This document shows positions 33,616 to 53,013 of a stretch of 64,000 nucleotides of DNA, one piece after another (within the stretch, counting starts at the first letter, position 1; each line of letters begins with the position of its first letter). Position numbers and translations under genes: made by a program. The notes under the pieces were generated by a model that worked only from the letters and a program-made list of their open reading frames with translations, was not told the DNA's origin and did not search any database. The DNA comes from Coriaria nepalensis (Eukaryota > Streptophyta > Magnoliopsida > Cucurbitales > Coriariaceae), in NCBI GenBank assembly GCA_027186245.1, contig CP114490.1:8688501-8752500 (forward strand). Reading direction: 5' to 3'.

Positions 33616-35858
33616 TGTCTCGAGAAAGGTTATTAAACATACTTCGTCTCCTTATTAAGTTTATGTTGAGCTAGTTTGTTTTCGCCTCTCCTTATTCGTT
33701 TAGTCGATATAGACCCATAAATCTCTTTTATGCGGTTTTCTTGGTTTCACCTGCCAATCAGTTTGAGTTCCCTTCAGAAGAAGAAGAAGATTGTGCTGAT
33801 GTTGAAGTAACAAAAAGGATCACAGGAACTATCTCTTTCGAAAGGGGAAGCTTAGGGAAGCCTATGAGAAAGCATCTGAGGATTTAAGGTATTTTAGTTA
33901 AGTAAGCAGTATCTTTGTAAGCTTAAGCCATCAGTACCCTTATTTTCCTTTAAAGTAAGGATTGTAGGCCAGCACGAAAGGAAAATGAATATCAATAAGT
34001 ACCTCACGTCTTTTCTTAGGAAAGGTAGCTCGCAAGTCAATGAGTAAGTGATCTAGTTTCAATGGCAGTTGCTTTTGTTCTCGCTTTGATTCTTTCTGCA
34101 TTCTGCATTTGATTTTGCCTTTGAGCCTATGCCATTAGTTGCTTACCCTATTGAAGTTTTCTGTAAAATCCTTTAAATTCATTACAATGGTAAGCCTAAA
34201 AGTTAATAGATAAAAAACGTCTAGTGGCTTCTTTCATACATTTTATCTTCCCCTCTCAATGCAATTTTAGCTACTTTATTTTTCAATAGAAAAGAGTGCA
34301 TAGTGGGGAATGATCTACTCTTACTCTTACATACCCTTGCTTCATACTTTCTTACTTCATACATTTCTAAGTGACTACTTTTTTTTTTCCTATGTTAAGG
34401 ATATCCTACTTCATTTTAAGTTAAAAGGCAAGAAAGCCGGTTAGAGTTAAAGTGTTTTTGTCTGTATTTAAGGCAAAAGGTGGATATCATGTCTACTAGG
34501 GGTCTAAGTATTACCATAACCACTATTCCTAACAGTGATATTGTGTCCACCAGTAAGAGACTATCAAAATGACCCTTAATAAGTAGCAGTGTAACGAGCA
34601 TAAGAGTAAGAGCAAGCAAGCTAAGGAATAGTCTCATTTCGATCTAACTAGATTAGCAAGTACTACCAATCAATCCTTTATCTATTACTAACAGTCGAGC
34701 CAGGAACCCCCATACCTCATAAGATTTCCTACTCTCATTGTCTCATTTATTTTTTTCAATATAGTATTTAAACATCGGATGTAGGTTCTTCTCTGGCCGG
34801 GCTCGAATAAAAAACAAGAATTGAAACCCTAGCCTTCGGGATAGACTTCATTTGGAGTTTTCTCTGGGGCGGCAGGAGATTTCAAAATCAAGCCTGATTG
34901 GTGTCAATGTTTTCGAATTGGCTAGCTATTAGCTATTATTTATGTTTTTGTGCTATAGCGGGTAACTCCTTTATTGAAAATAAGCACTAGAGCTAGATTG
35001 GAGCTAGAAAAGGTAAGACCCTCGCAGCGGGAAAAGAAGCTTAAAGGCTTTCTTTTATAGAACTATGGGAAGTGGAAAGGAAATCCCTTTTAAACCATTA
35101 GCAGGAAAAAAGAAAATTGAAAGAAAGAAAGTAAAAGCCGGTTCCACTTATGTAGCTAAATCGGAGGCTATTGCTGACTCTGATCTTAGAGTGGATTCCC
35201 GCTTTAGCGCAAGTAAAGCCTTAAGCTTAAGGGCAAAGGAATGAAGTTCTTCGTCTTTTTTTTCCTAAACCTAAATAAACAGTATTCTGGCGGCTTCCTC
35301 TGAAATAGAGTTCTGGGTAAGCCACCAAGGTTAGTTTTGTGGTGTATGGTGCTGCAGCATACAATACCTTACTTGGTAGAGATTGGATGAAGTAGTGAAA
35401 AGGCTAAAACCTCGACTCTTATATGTCTTAGTCCACTAAGATAGTTAATTTATAAGCTCTTTTGTACCTTACGATAGTGACAATTAAATGAACTACGATT
35501 TCCTTTCCGGCTTCACTACCTTATGCCAGTCATTACCTGTAATGGAGGATTCGATCTTCTGGAAATGGAAAAGTTATTCCTTACGGAACTCTTTTAAGCG
35601 CATCGGCTAAAAAGAAAAGGGAAAGAACTGTGCAGCTATTGAACCAGAAGATAAGGGAAGGGGGCGAAGGGTGTAAGAAGCTTTTTGGGATTGTCCACAG
35701 GCATCCGGCGGGCTCTAGTTTATGAGAGGATCGACAGGCTCAATACAAAAAGTCAGAGTTTTTGGTGATCTAGTGGAACTTGTCTAAGGGAGTGACTTAT
35801 GGGCATAACAAGACCCTACTGAATACAAACACAATCCATAAATCAATATAATCACCTC
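33616..35858. other. 2.2-kb insertion of plant-mitochondrial-like DNA
   Basis: Base composition changes abruptly (less AT-rich, many GGAAAG/AAGCTTAAGG/CCTTTC words) and the flanking 840-bp repeat resumes exactly at 35859. About 25 bp of the repeat ('tccatcctatgttctagatattt') is missing at the junction. The style resembles plant mitochondrial intergenic DNA, which suggests a nuclear copy. 35341-35395 reads VYGAAAYNTLLGRDWMK, like a Gypsy protease end, which can also occur inside mitochondrial genomes. A 73-codon minus frame (34416-34637) is hydrophobic and unrecognised. No mitochondrial gene was identified, so the origin is inferred. Confidence 0.45.
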
Positions 35859-38800
35859 ATTCAATTGAAATTTAGATGTAGGGATGAGTGCTTAGAGTAA
35901 GGATTCGGACCCAACCCCTAAATTCGGACTTGTGTAAAGCAATTGTTGGGATTTCTCCAACCCCGACATCATCGTTCTATGGATCCCACATCATAAATGG
36001 AGTAGAAAAATGGCGCGGCTCAATTTTTAGCCGAGAGGTGTGGAAAATAGCTCATTTTTTGCCGGTTATCTATTAAATGGCTGAAAATAAATTGAGCACG
36101 ATTTTAGAGTAGGGAAACAAAATGGAGAGCTTGAATATATGATGTAGGGGGGGGAGGGAAGAATGACTAAAAAATATAAAGGTTTTGATCACCGCGAAGG
36201 GGGATATTTCACATCTCAATCCATCCCTGAATCTGGAAACAAATGTGTCATAGAATCTGGTAAGATTTGATTGATTTTAATTTCAATTCTTCGATTTCCA
36301 AGCAAATCCAGCTATAACTTATTTTATTTAGGGTAAATTGAAATTTGCTCGTTTTAGATTTTGTGGCATTCTAGTAATCAAACTTGATTGATTTTTGTTC
36401 GTGTTAGTCATTTTTTCAAGCATTAATTAGGTTTGAAAAAAATTGTGATATGGTAATCGTGTTAAAGATTTTCGGTGCATAATTGATATGAAATTTATAA
36501 GAATTTAGGGTTGAAATATATCTGCATAACTGTAATCGATTTTCCCTAAAAATATTTAGACAATTCATTTTTTACCTCTTAATTTGTTTACAGAATTGTT
36601 CTATGAGACAAAGTTTTCGATTTTTTATTTTGACTAGCAATAGATTATACAACTTATTTTAGCTACTAATTTATTTATCTTTCCGTTCCATCCTTTGTTC
36701 TAGATATTCATTCAACTAAAATTTAGGTGTAGGGATGAGAAATGAGAGTAAGGATTATGTCCCGACCCCTATATTCAGTATGTAGACTAATGATTGGGAT
36801 TTCCCCAACCTTGATCTCACCATTTTATGGATTTCACGTAATTTGTAGAGCGGAAAAAAGGCGCAACTTGTATTTTAACCGAGAGGTGAGGACAGTGGCT
36901 CATTTTTTGCCGATTATCAATTAAATGGCCGAAAAGAAATCTAGCTTCATTTCAGAATTGGGAAACAAAATGGAGAGCTTGAATTTTTTACGTCAAAAGG
37001 GGGAAAGGACGACTAAGAAATTTCTAGATTCTAATCTCCGCGAAGGGGAATTTCACATCACAATCCATTAGTGAATCTCGAGAAAAATATGAGTCCTAGA
37101 ATCAGGTAAGATATTGATTAATTTGGAATTCAATTTTGAGATTTTTGGGCAAATTAATCAATGTAATTGATTTGGTTTTGGGTGAATCGAAATTTGCTCA
37201 TTTTGGATTTGGTGGTGTTCTAGTAATCGAACTTGATAGACTTTTGTTCTTGTTATTCTTTTTTCTTTGTAGAATTTAGGGTTGAAAGATTTGGTAATCA
37301 TGTATATGATTTTAGTTGCATAATCGAGGTGAAATTTATAAGAATTTAGGGTTGAAATGAATCCGTAGAACTATAATTGAATCCCCCTAAAAATTTTGGA
37401 TAATTCAACTTTTATATACAATTTTTTTTGCAGAGTTGTTTTGTGAGAAAAAGTTTTGGATTTTTATTTTGACTAATAATAGAGTATACCGGTTGATTTG
37501 GCTACTAATTTGTTTATCTTTATGTTTCATTCTATATTCTAGATATTTAATCAATTGAAATTTAGATGTAGGGATGAGTAATGAGAGAAATGATTCAATT
37601 TTGACCTCTATATTCAGATTTCTGTAGACTAAATATTGGGATTTTTCTCACCCTGATCTCACCGTTCTTTGGATGCCATTTTAATGCTGACAGGTTAGGA
37701 AACTGACTCGCTTTTAGTCGATTATCTGTTAAGAGGGGGAAAGGACAACAACGAAATTTCTAAACTCTAATCTCCGTGAGGGAAGATATTTGACGGCTCT
37801 ATCTATTCATGAATCTAGAGAAAAATGAGTCTTAAAATAAGGTAAGATATTAACTGATTTGAATTTCAATTTTGTGATTTTCGGGCTAATCCATTGGTGT
37901 AACTAATTTTTATTTAGGGTAAATAAAATTTGCTTGGTTTGGATATGTGGCATTTTAGTAATCAAACTACATTGATTTTCGTTCATGTTATTCATTTTTT
38001 GCAGTTGAATTTAGGGTAGAAATATATTATTATTTGGTAATCGTGTATATGAGTTTTGGTACATAATCGAGGTGAAATTTATAAGAATTTAGTGCTGAAA
38101 TGGATCCGTAGAACTGTAATTAATTTCCCTTAAAAACAATTCGGATAATTGAACTTTTAGCTACTAATTGTTTGTAGATCTTGTCTATGAGACAAAGGCT
38201 TGGATTTTTTTTATTTTAACTAATGATAGAGTATACCAGTTATTTTAGCTACTAATTTGTTTATCTTTCTGTTCCATAATCTATTCTAGATATTTATTCG
38301 ATTGAAATTTTAGCTACTAATTGGTTTAAATGAATCCATAGAACTGTAATCGATTTCCCCTAAAAATTTCAGATAATTAAACTTTTAGCTATTAAATTTG
38401 TTTGTAGAACTATTCTATGACACAAAGTCTTGGATTTTTTATTTTGACAAATGACATATTATACTAGTTATTTTAGACAATAATTTGTTTATCTTTATGA
38501 TCCATCCTCTATTCTAGATATTTATTCAATTGAAATTTGGATGTAGGGACGAGTAATGAGAGTAAGGATTTGGTCCCGACACCTATATTTAGACTTGTGT
38601 AGACCAATGGGTGGGATTTCTCCAAGCTCTATCTCGCCATTCTCTGGATTCCACGTCATTAGCGGAGTTGAAAAAAGGTGCAACTCATTTTTTTTTTCAA
38701 AGAGTTGTGGAAAGTGGCTCATTTTTTTCTAGTGGTCTATTAAATGGCTGAAAAAAAATCAAGCTTGATTTTAGACTGGGGAAACATAATCGAGAGCTTG

Positions 38801-40472
38801 AATTTGTGATGTGAGGAGGGGGAAACGATAACTAAGAAATTTCTATATAATGATCTCTACAAAGGGGGAAATTTCACCTCATAACCTATTCGTGAATCTA
38901 AGAAAAAAAAAAGTCCTAGAATCAGGTAAAATACTGATTGAATTTGATTTCAATTTTGAGATTTTTGGGAAAATCACTCGGAGTCATTGATTTGATTATA
39001 TTTTGTGGCATTCTAGTAATCGACTTTGATTGAATTTTTTTTTTCATGTCATTAGTTTTTTCTATCGGAATTTAGGGTTAAAATAAATTGTGATCTAATG
39101 ATCATGTATTTTATTTTTGGTGCATAATCATGGTGAAATTTATAAGAATTTAGCGTTGAAATATATCCATAGAACTGTAATCGATTTTCCATACAAAAAA
39201 ATCGAATAAGTCAATTTTTACTTACTAATTTGTTTGCAGAATTGTTCTATGAGACAAAATTTTGGATTTTTTATTTTGACTAATGATAGAATATACTAGT
39301 TATTTTAGCTGCTAATTTGTTTCTCTTTATGTTCTATCATATGTTCTAGATATTTATTCAATTGAAATTTGGATGTGGGGGTGAGTAATGAGTAAGATTT
39401 TGTCCTGACCCTTATATTTAGACTTGTGTAGACCAATGTTTCTCAAGCCCCAATCTCACGATTCTTTGGATACCACGTCATTAGTGGATTTGAAAAGAGT
39501 GCGGCTTGTTTTTTAATTGAGAGGTAAGAAAGTGGCTCATTAGTCTAGTTGAAATAAGGCACGGGTTGTGTGAAAAGTTGCCCTCTTTTTGGTAGTTATC
39601 TATTAAATGGCTAAAAGGAAATAAAGCTCAATTTCAGAACGAGGAAACAAAATGGAGAGCTTGGATTTGTGAAATCATGAGTAAAAAAAGATAACTAAGA
39701 AATTTCTAGGTTCTGATCTTCGCGAAGGGTAAAATTTCACCTCTCAATCCATTTGTGAATCTAGAGAAAAAAATGAGTCAAAGAATCAGGTAAAATATTG
39801 ATTGATTTTGATTTCAATTTTGAGATTTTCAGCCAAATCCATCAATGTAAATGATTTGATTTAGGATAAATCGAGATTTGCCCATTTTTTTTATTTTGTG
39901 GTGTTCTAGTAATCTAACTTGATCGATTTTCGTTCAAGTTATTCGTTTTTTTTAAGAGAATTTAGAGTTTAAATAAATTGTGATATTGTAATTGTGTATA
40001 TGATTTTCGGTGCATAATCAAGGTGAAATTTATAAGAATTTAGGGTTGAAATATATCTGCAGAACTGTAATCGATTTTCCCTATTTAAATTAGATAATTA
40101 AACTCTTAGCTCCTAATTTAGGGTTGAAATAAATTCTAATTTGGTAATTGTGTATATGATTTTTGATGCATAATTTAGGTGGTATTTATAAGAATTTAGG
40201 ATTGAAATGAATTCAAAAAACTATAATCAATTTCCCATAAAAAATTCTAATAATCCAATTTTTAGCTACTAATTTGCTTACTTAATTGCTCTATGAGACA
40301 AAGTTTTGGTTTTTTTATTTTGACTAATAATAGATTATACTAGTTATTTTAGCTACTATTTTGTTTCTTTGTTCCATCCTTTGTTCCAATATTTGTTCAA
40401 TTGAAATTTGGATGTAGGGATGAGTAATGATTGGTTAAAACTACTTATTGGTTAAAACTACTTGTTTGACTA
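35859..40472 (+). repeat. Tandem array of about 840-bp units, right block
   Basis: Landmark starts are 35859, 36710, 37549, 38296, 38524, 39356 and 40395, giving spacings of 851, 839, 747, 228, 832 and 1039 bp. The 228-bp unit is internally deleted. The 1039-bp unit has an internal duplication of the 'gggttgaaataaatt...gaatttagg' part near 40085-40200. Short frames such as those at 35888 and 36742 occur at equivalent positions but are not conserved proteins. The last unit stops after 'gatgagtaatga' and passes into an inward end with two copies of 'ttggttaaaactact'. Confidence 0.9.
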
Positions 40473-41001
40473 ACGAAGGTTTGTAGGAAAATAGGAAATC
40501 GGGCTTTCCATTTCAAGAGTATGTACCACCAATGCACTATCCTTAAAATCTTTTAATTGACACTATTTCCTGAATGAAATATTTTCGTATATAGATCTTT
40601 GTTGAGACAACATATGGACTACAAAGCCGTATTTCAGAGCTTAAGAGACATAAATATAATAAACATAAAAAATAACATAGAATCTTCATATAATCAACCA
40701 AATGTATTTGGTCTTTTAGTTAAAATGTAGGTAAATGGAATTTAGATTCATGACTAACAAAATTATGCAAATTAAAGTAATATATATATAAATACACTCG
40801 TCCAATACAAGGATTTGTCAACTACAATGGGAACTACATTGTATAAGGAAGTTCAAATTAAAATAAGAAAAAGACGCTTATAACCTCTACAAATAGAAGG
40901 CTTAACTGAGAATAGCCATCATCTCTTTAAGTTCACTCTCGATAGCTATGTGCATAGCTATCCCTTTAGCATTAACAAGTCTTGGACTTTGATAAGCTCA
41001 A
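40473..41001. other. Unique spacer between inverted repeat-array arms
   Basis: About 530 bp of AT-rich unique sequence. It is bounded on the left by 'ctacttgtttgacta' and on the right by its reverse complement 'tagtcaaacaagtgg'. No coding capacity was seen. Confidence 0.6.
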
Positions 41002-41875
41002 TAGTCAAACAAGTGGTTATAACTTATCATTACTCATCTCTGCCTCCAACTTTTAATTGAATAAATATCTAAAATAAAAAATGGAATCGAAAGACAAACA
41101 AATTAGTAGCTAAAATAACTAATATAACTCATTATTAGTCAAAATAAAAAATTCAAAACTTTGTCTCGTAGAACAATTCTGTAAATAAATTAGAAGCTAA
41201 AGGTTGAATTATCCGAATCTTTTATGAGAAATCGATTATAGTTCTAAAGATTCATTTCAACCCAAAATTCTTATAAATTTCACCTTGATTATGCATTAAA
41301 AATTATGTATACGATTACCATATAACAATTTATGTCAACACTAAATTCTTTTGGAAAAACAAATAACATGAACGAAAATTGATCAAGTTTGATTACTAGA
41401 ATACTACAAAATCTAATATGAGCAAATTTCAATTTACCCTAAATTAAATCAATTACACTGATGGATTTGCCCATCACAAAATTGAAGTCAAAATTAATTA
41501 ATATCTTTCCTAATTCTGAGACTCATGGATGGATTAAGAGATAAAATTTTCCTTTTCACGGAAATCGATACCTAAAATTTTCTTAATCATATTTTCTCCC
41601 TCCTAATGTCACAAATTCAAGTTCTCCATTTTGTTTCCCATGCTGAAATCAAGCTTGATTTTTCTTAAGCCATTTAATAAATAACCGGTAGAAAACGAGC
41701 CACTTTCCACCCCTCTCATCTAAAAAATGAGCCGTGCCTTTTTTCTACTCTATTAATGACATGGCATGCAAAGAACGATGATATCGGGGCTGAAGAAATC
41801 GCAACCATTAATTTACACAAATCTAAATTTAGGGGTTGAGATCTAATCCTTACCCTCCTTAGACCGTATTTAGTG
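41002..41875 (-). repeat. Inverted single copy of the 840-bp repeat unit
   Basis: Read on the minus strand this is one nearly full unit. From 41870 it runs 'gtaaggattagatctcaacccct', 'aatggttgcgatttcttcagcccc', 'gagccact...ctattaaatggcttaag', 'aacaaaatggagaacttgaatttgtgaca', 'aattctta...cccaaattctataaa' and 'atatttattcaattaaaagtt', ending inward in 'gatgagtaatgataagttataaccacttgtttgacta'. It faces the direct array across the spacer. Its outer end is about 260 bp upstream of the triose-phosphate isomerase start codon. Confidence 0.85.
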
Positions 41876-42134
41876 CTAACCGGTCAATATCACACACACT
41901 CTTTTGTTAGTTTGAGACAACAACTTGGAGCGTGCACTTGACGCGTGCCGAGGTCGAGTGGACTCCCCAGTCATCCATTCTGACCTACAATAAACCTACG
42001 ACAAACACCACCAAAGCAGAGAAAACCCTCCTCATTCACGACCATAAAGAAGGGAGTAGTGCAGTCAAAGCAAAAAAAAATCAGATATATAGAGGCAGAA
42101 AAAGAATCCAAAAGATCATAAGCTTAGGCCGAAA

Positions 42135-50219
<8,085 letters not shown>

Positions 50220-53013
50220 GCATCCATTCAATTCATGAAAGGGTTCAAATAAAGAAAATAAGTGTTGAAGAAGAGGGTGAGAAGAAATTTATTTGTGCAT
50301 GATATAAGAAACCCTAGCCGGCCCTATTCGATCAGGGTTTTGAATAATAATGTTCCAGATTTTGCTACCATTAAGATATAAGAAAACATCCTTTCTGTTG
50401 ACCATGTTTCTTGGTGGCGAATAGAGAGAAATTCTAGATACTGAAAATCAATAAAAATAAGGCCACAACAGTAAGAGTTCTAAATATTTATGTTAGTTTT
50501 TCGCTATTATCCTGCTGATTTTGGTAGTTCTTTCCTAAGCTTTCTGTTTTTTTTTTTTTTTTTTTTTTTCATTTGAAGGAAAATAAATAATTTTTTTTTG
50601 GCTTGAATAAACTAGACTTGCTTTCTTCTGGGTTTGGGTTTCAAACCACCATATAGAGCTCCCTCTATTTCATAAACTACACATAGCTACCTTGAACTTG
50701 GCCTGATCTTGATACTGGGAGTACCGTTCATTTTTCTTTTCTTCTGCATTAATTATTAATTCGTAATAGGATATTTTGTAATTAGCTCCAATTTGGGAAG
50801 GGAGAAAAGTCAGCTTCTATCGTTACGGATTTTCAAAGCATTTTCACATCAGGTGAAATGTTTAACAATTTGTTCTTTTTCCCTTGTGACTTTTCAGAAA
50901 AAAAAAAAAAAGAAAAGAAAAGAAAACCCCATAAACAAGTAAACTCAAATACCAAATTTTTTTTTTATTGCTCAAGTTCTGCTAAATACATCAAGGTAAA
51001 AAATGCTTCAGTCTCCTAATATATTATATGTATATTGAGGTCATAAAAACTAAAATCAAATGGATTCTCACTCATGATGGTTGATATTCTTAGTACAATC
51101 AGTAGATCTAAAAACCAACCAATTTACCAAAATCACTAGATGGGTAGACAATAGTAATTTTACCACCTTTAAATTAGGAAAGAAGGATGCTATTTTGCCA
51201 ATTTTTCTAGATGTAGGATATTTATTAAAATCACACATACTTAACAACTTTTCCTTAAAACATATGGATCTGTAGGCAAAATGGCCTTAAAGAATGTGTC
51301 ATTTTACTAAATAGCCTAAATCTAAAAAATTGGCAAAATAGCCTTCTTTTTATATTTTCTTTAATAAGAAAATAAAATAAAATGATTAGATTACTAATTT
51401 AGCTTCTTTCCTTTAGTTAACCATCATCTTTTACAACAATCCATTAGTTGAAGTCCTTAATCTTTTTTTTTTTTTTTTTTTTCTCTGATACATTCTTTGT
51501 TGTTTTGATCTTTACTTTCTTTTTCTTTTTCGATAGTTTCTAAATCTCATAACTTCTAAATCTCAAAACTTCTAAATTTAATTCAAAATATTTTAAAATA
51601 TTTTCTGATTTCTAACTCCCTTGTTCACAATTCATGTATCTAGATTTCTTAGTTATTGTGATTTTTGCATTTAATTTACTCACTGTCTGAAAACACGTAA
51701 ACACGCGACAAATACTAAATTTAGGTAATTGCAAGACGAGTGAGTAATTAAGCCTACCAAGTCAATCAACTTGGTAGCCATAAGTAAACGATCAACTATC
51801 ATGTTAATCTTTATTAATGTGTATTAATAGCATTTATATATGTCTATCGATGTGTATTAATAGCATTTATATATGGCATCTTTATTAATGACACATACAT
51901 TTAATTATTTTTTCCTAGAATGACACTCGTATTAATATTAGTTGTTTTTCGGTGGGGACTTAAAGGAAGGAAATTTGTGTGAAAAGATGACATGCTCAAA
52001 AGGTTATATTGGCGAAACTATTTTCACTCTCAAGGAGTTGTTAAAAAACATGTAAAAAAAACTTTTGTGGATCACAATGAATTTGACATGAATATATCAT
52101 ATAAATCAAATTCGATAATATTTTTTACACTATAGAAATAAAAGAGAACAACGACTTACAGGGGTTTTTCTTCGAGCTAACTAATACAAGTTCAAATGCT
52201 TAGATCTCCAATACACGTGCCTTGATTTTGAAGAGTGAAAAACAAAAAATATTTGAAGAGCCACTTGATATCAGTATTGGGGCTTGATGACTTCCATATA
52301 GTTTTGATTATGTTGGCATTTATAAAAATGAGAAGATTGAGAGTGAAAAAATGAAAATGATAGAATAGATGAAGAAATTGATTATGTTCTTAAAAATTAT
52401 ATCCATTAAGATAATCGGTTACTTGATAATAATAATGTTTCATAAAAATTAATGGATCTTCTCATAATAATATATAAATATATATTACAAAGAATACAAA
52501 ATAAATAAAAAAATTTAAGTTTACTGAACAAATTTTTTAACAATATGAGATTTAAATAATAAATTTTATAATTATTATAAAGTTCTTTTTTTTTCACCAC
52601 ATGTCACTATAAACCCGTCCAGCATGCCATGTGTAATAATTTTCAAGAATCTACCAAAATTGCCCCTTAATTATCGAATTTCATCAACAAAAGGTTTTGT
52701 AAAAAAATGAGCTGAATTCTATAATCCAATAATAGTGATTAAGTAGGTTTCATTGCGGTTTAATTTGATCATTAATTTAGAAGTTGAAAAGATATGTAAT
52801 ATTCAAGTTGTATTCAAGTTATATCTATACTCCTCCTTACCCTATCTATTCTTTTTTTTTTTTTTTTTTTTTTGGGTGTCAAATCTTACATAACTTCTTT
52901 GACTTTCGGATTATTAGACTACCTTAAAATATATAATGATTTCTAAGTAAACTTAACTTAATTTTGCTGGATTGATTGCAACAAATAGATAATCTAGTAA
53001 TTACAATTGTAAC
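50220..53013. other. TPI 3' region and AT-rich intergenic DNA
   Basis: 50220 to about 50460 is the presumed 3' UTR. Poly-T tracts lie at 50548-50570, 51462-51482 and 52853-52874. A local near-duplication 'gtgtattaatagcatttatatatg' occurs at 51820-51842 and 51852-51876. The 64-codon frame at 51081-51275 resembles no known protein. No gene was recognised. Confidence 0.45.

Noticed and set aside
35888..36924. Similar 60-62 codon frames in successive array units (35888, 36742) as a conserved small protein
   Set aside because: The shared sequence is explained by the tandem repeat, the frames are broken in other units, and one equivalent (38522) is on the opposite strand.
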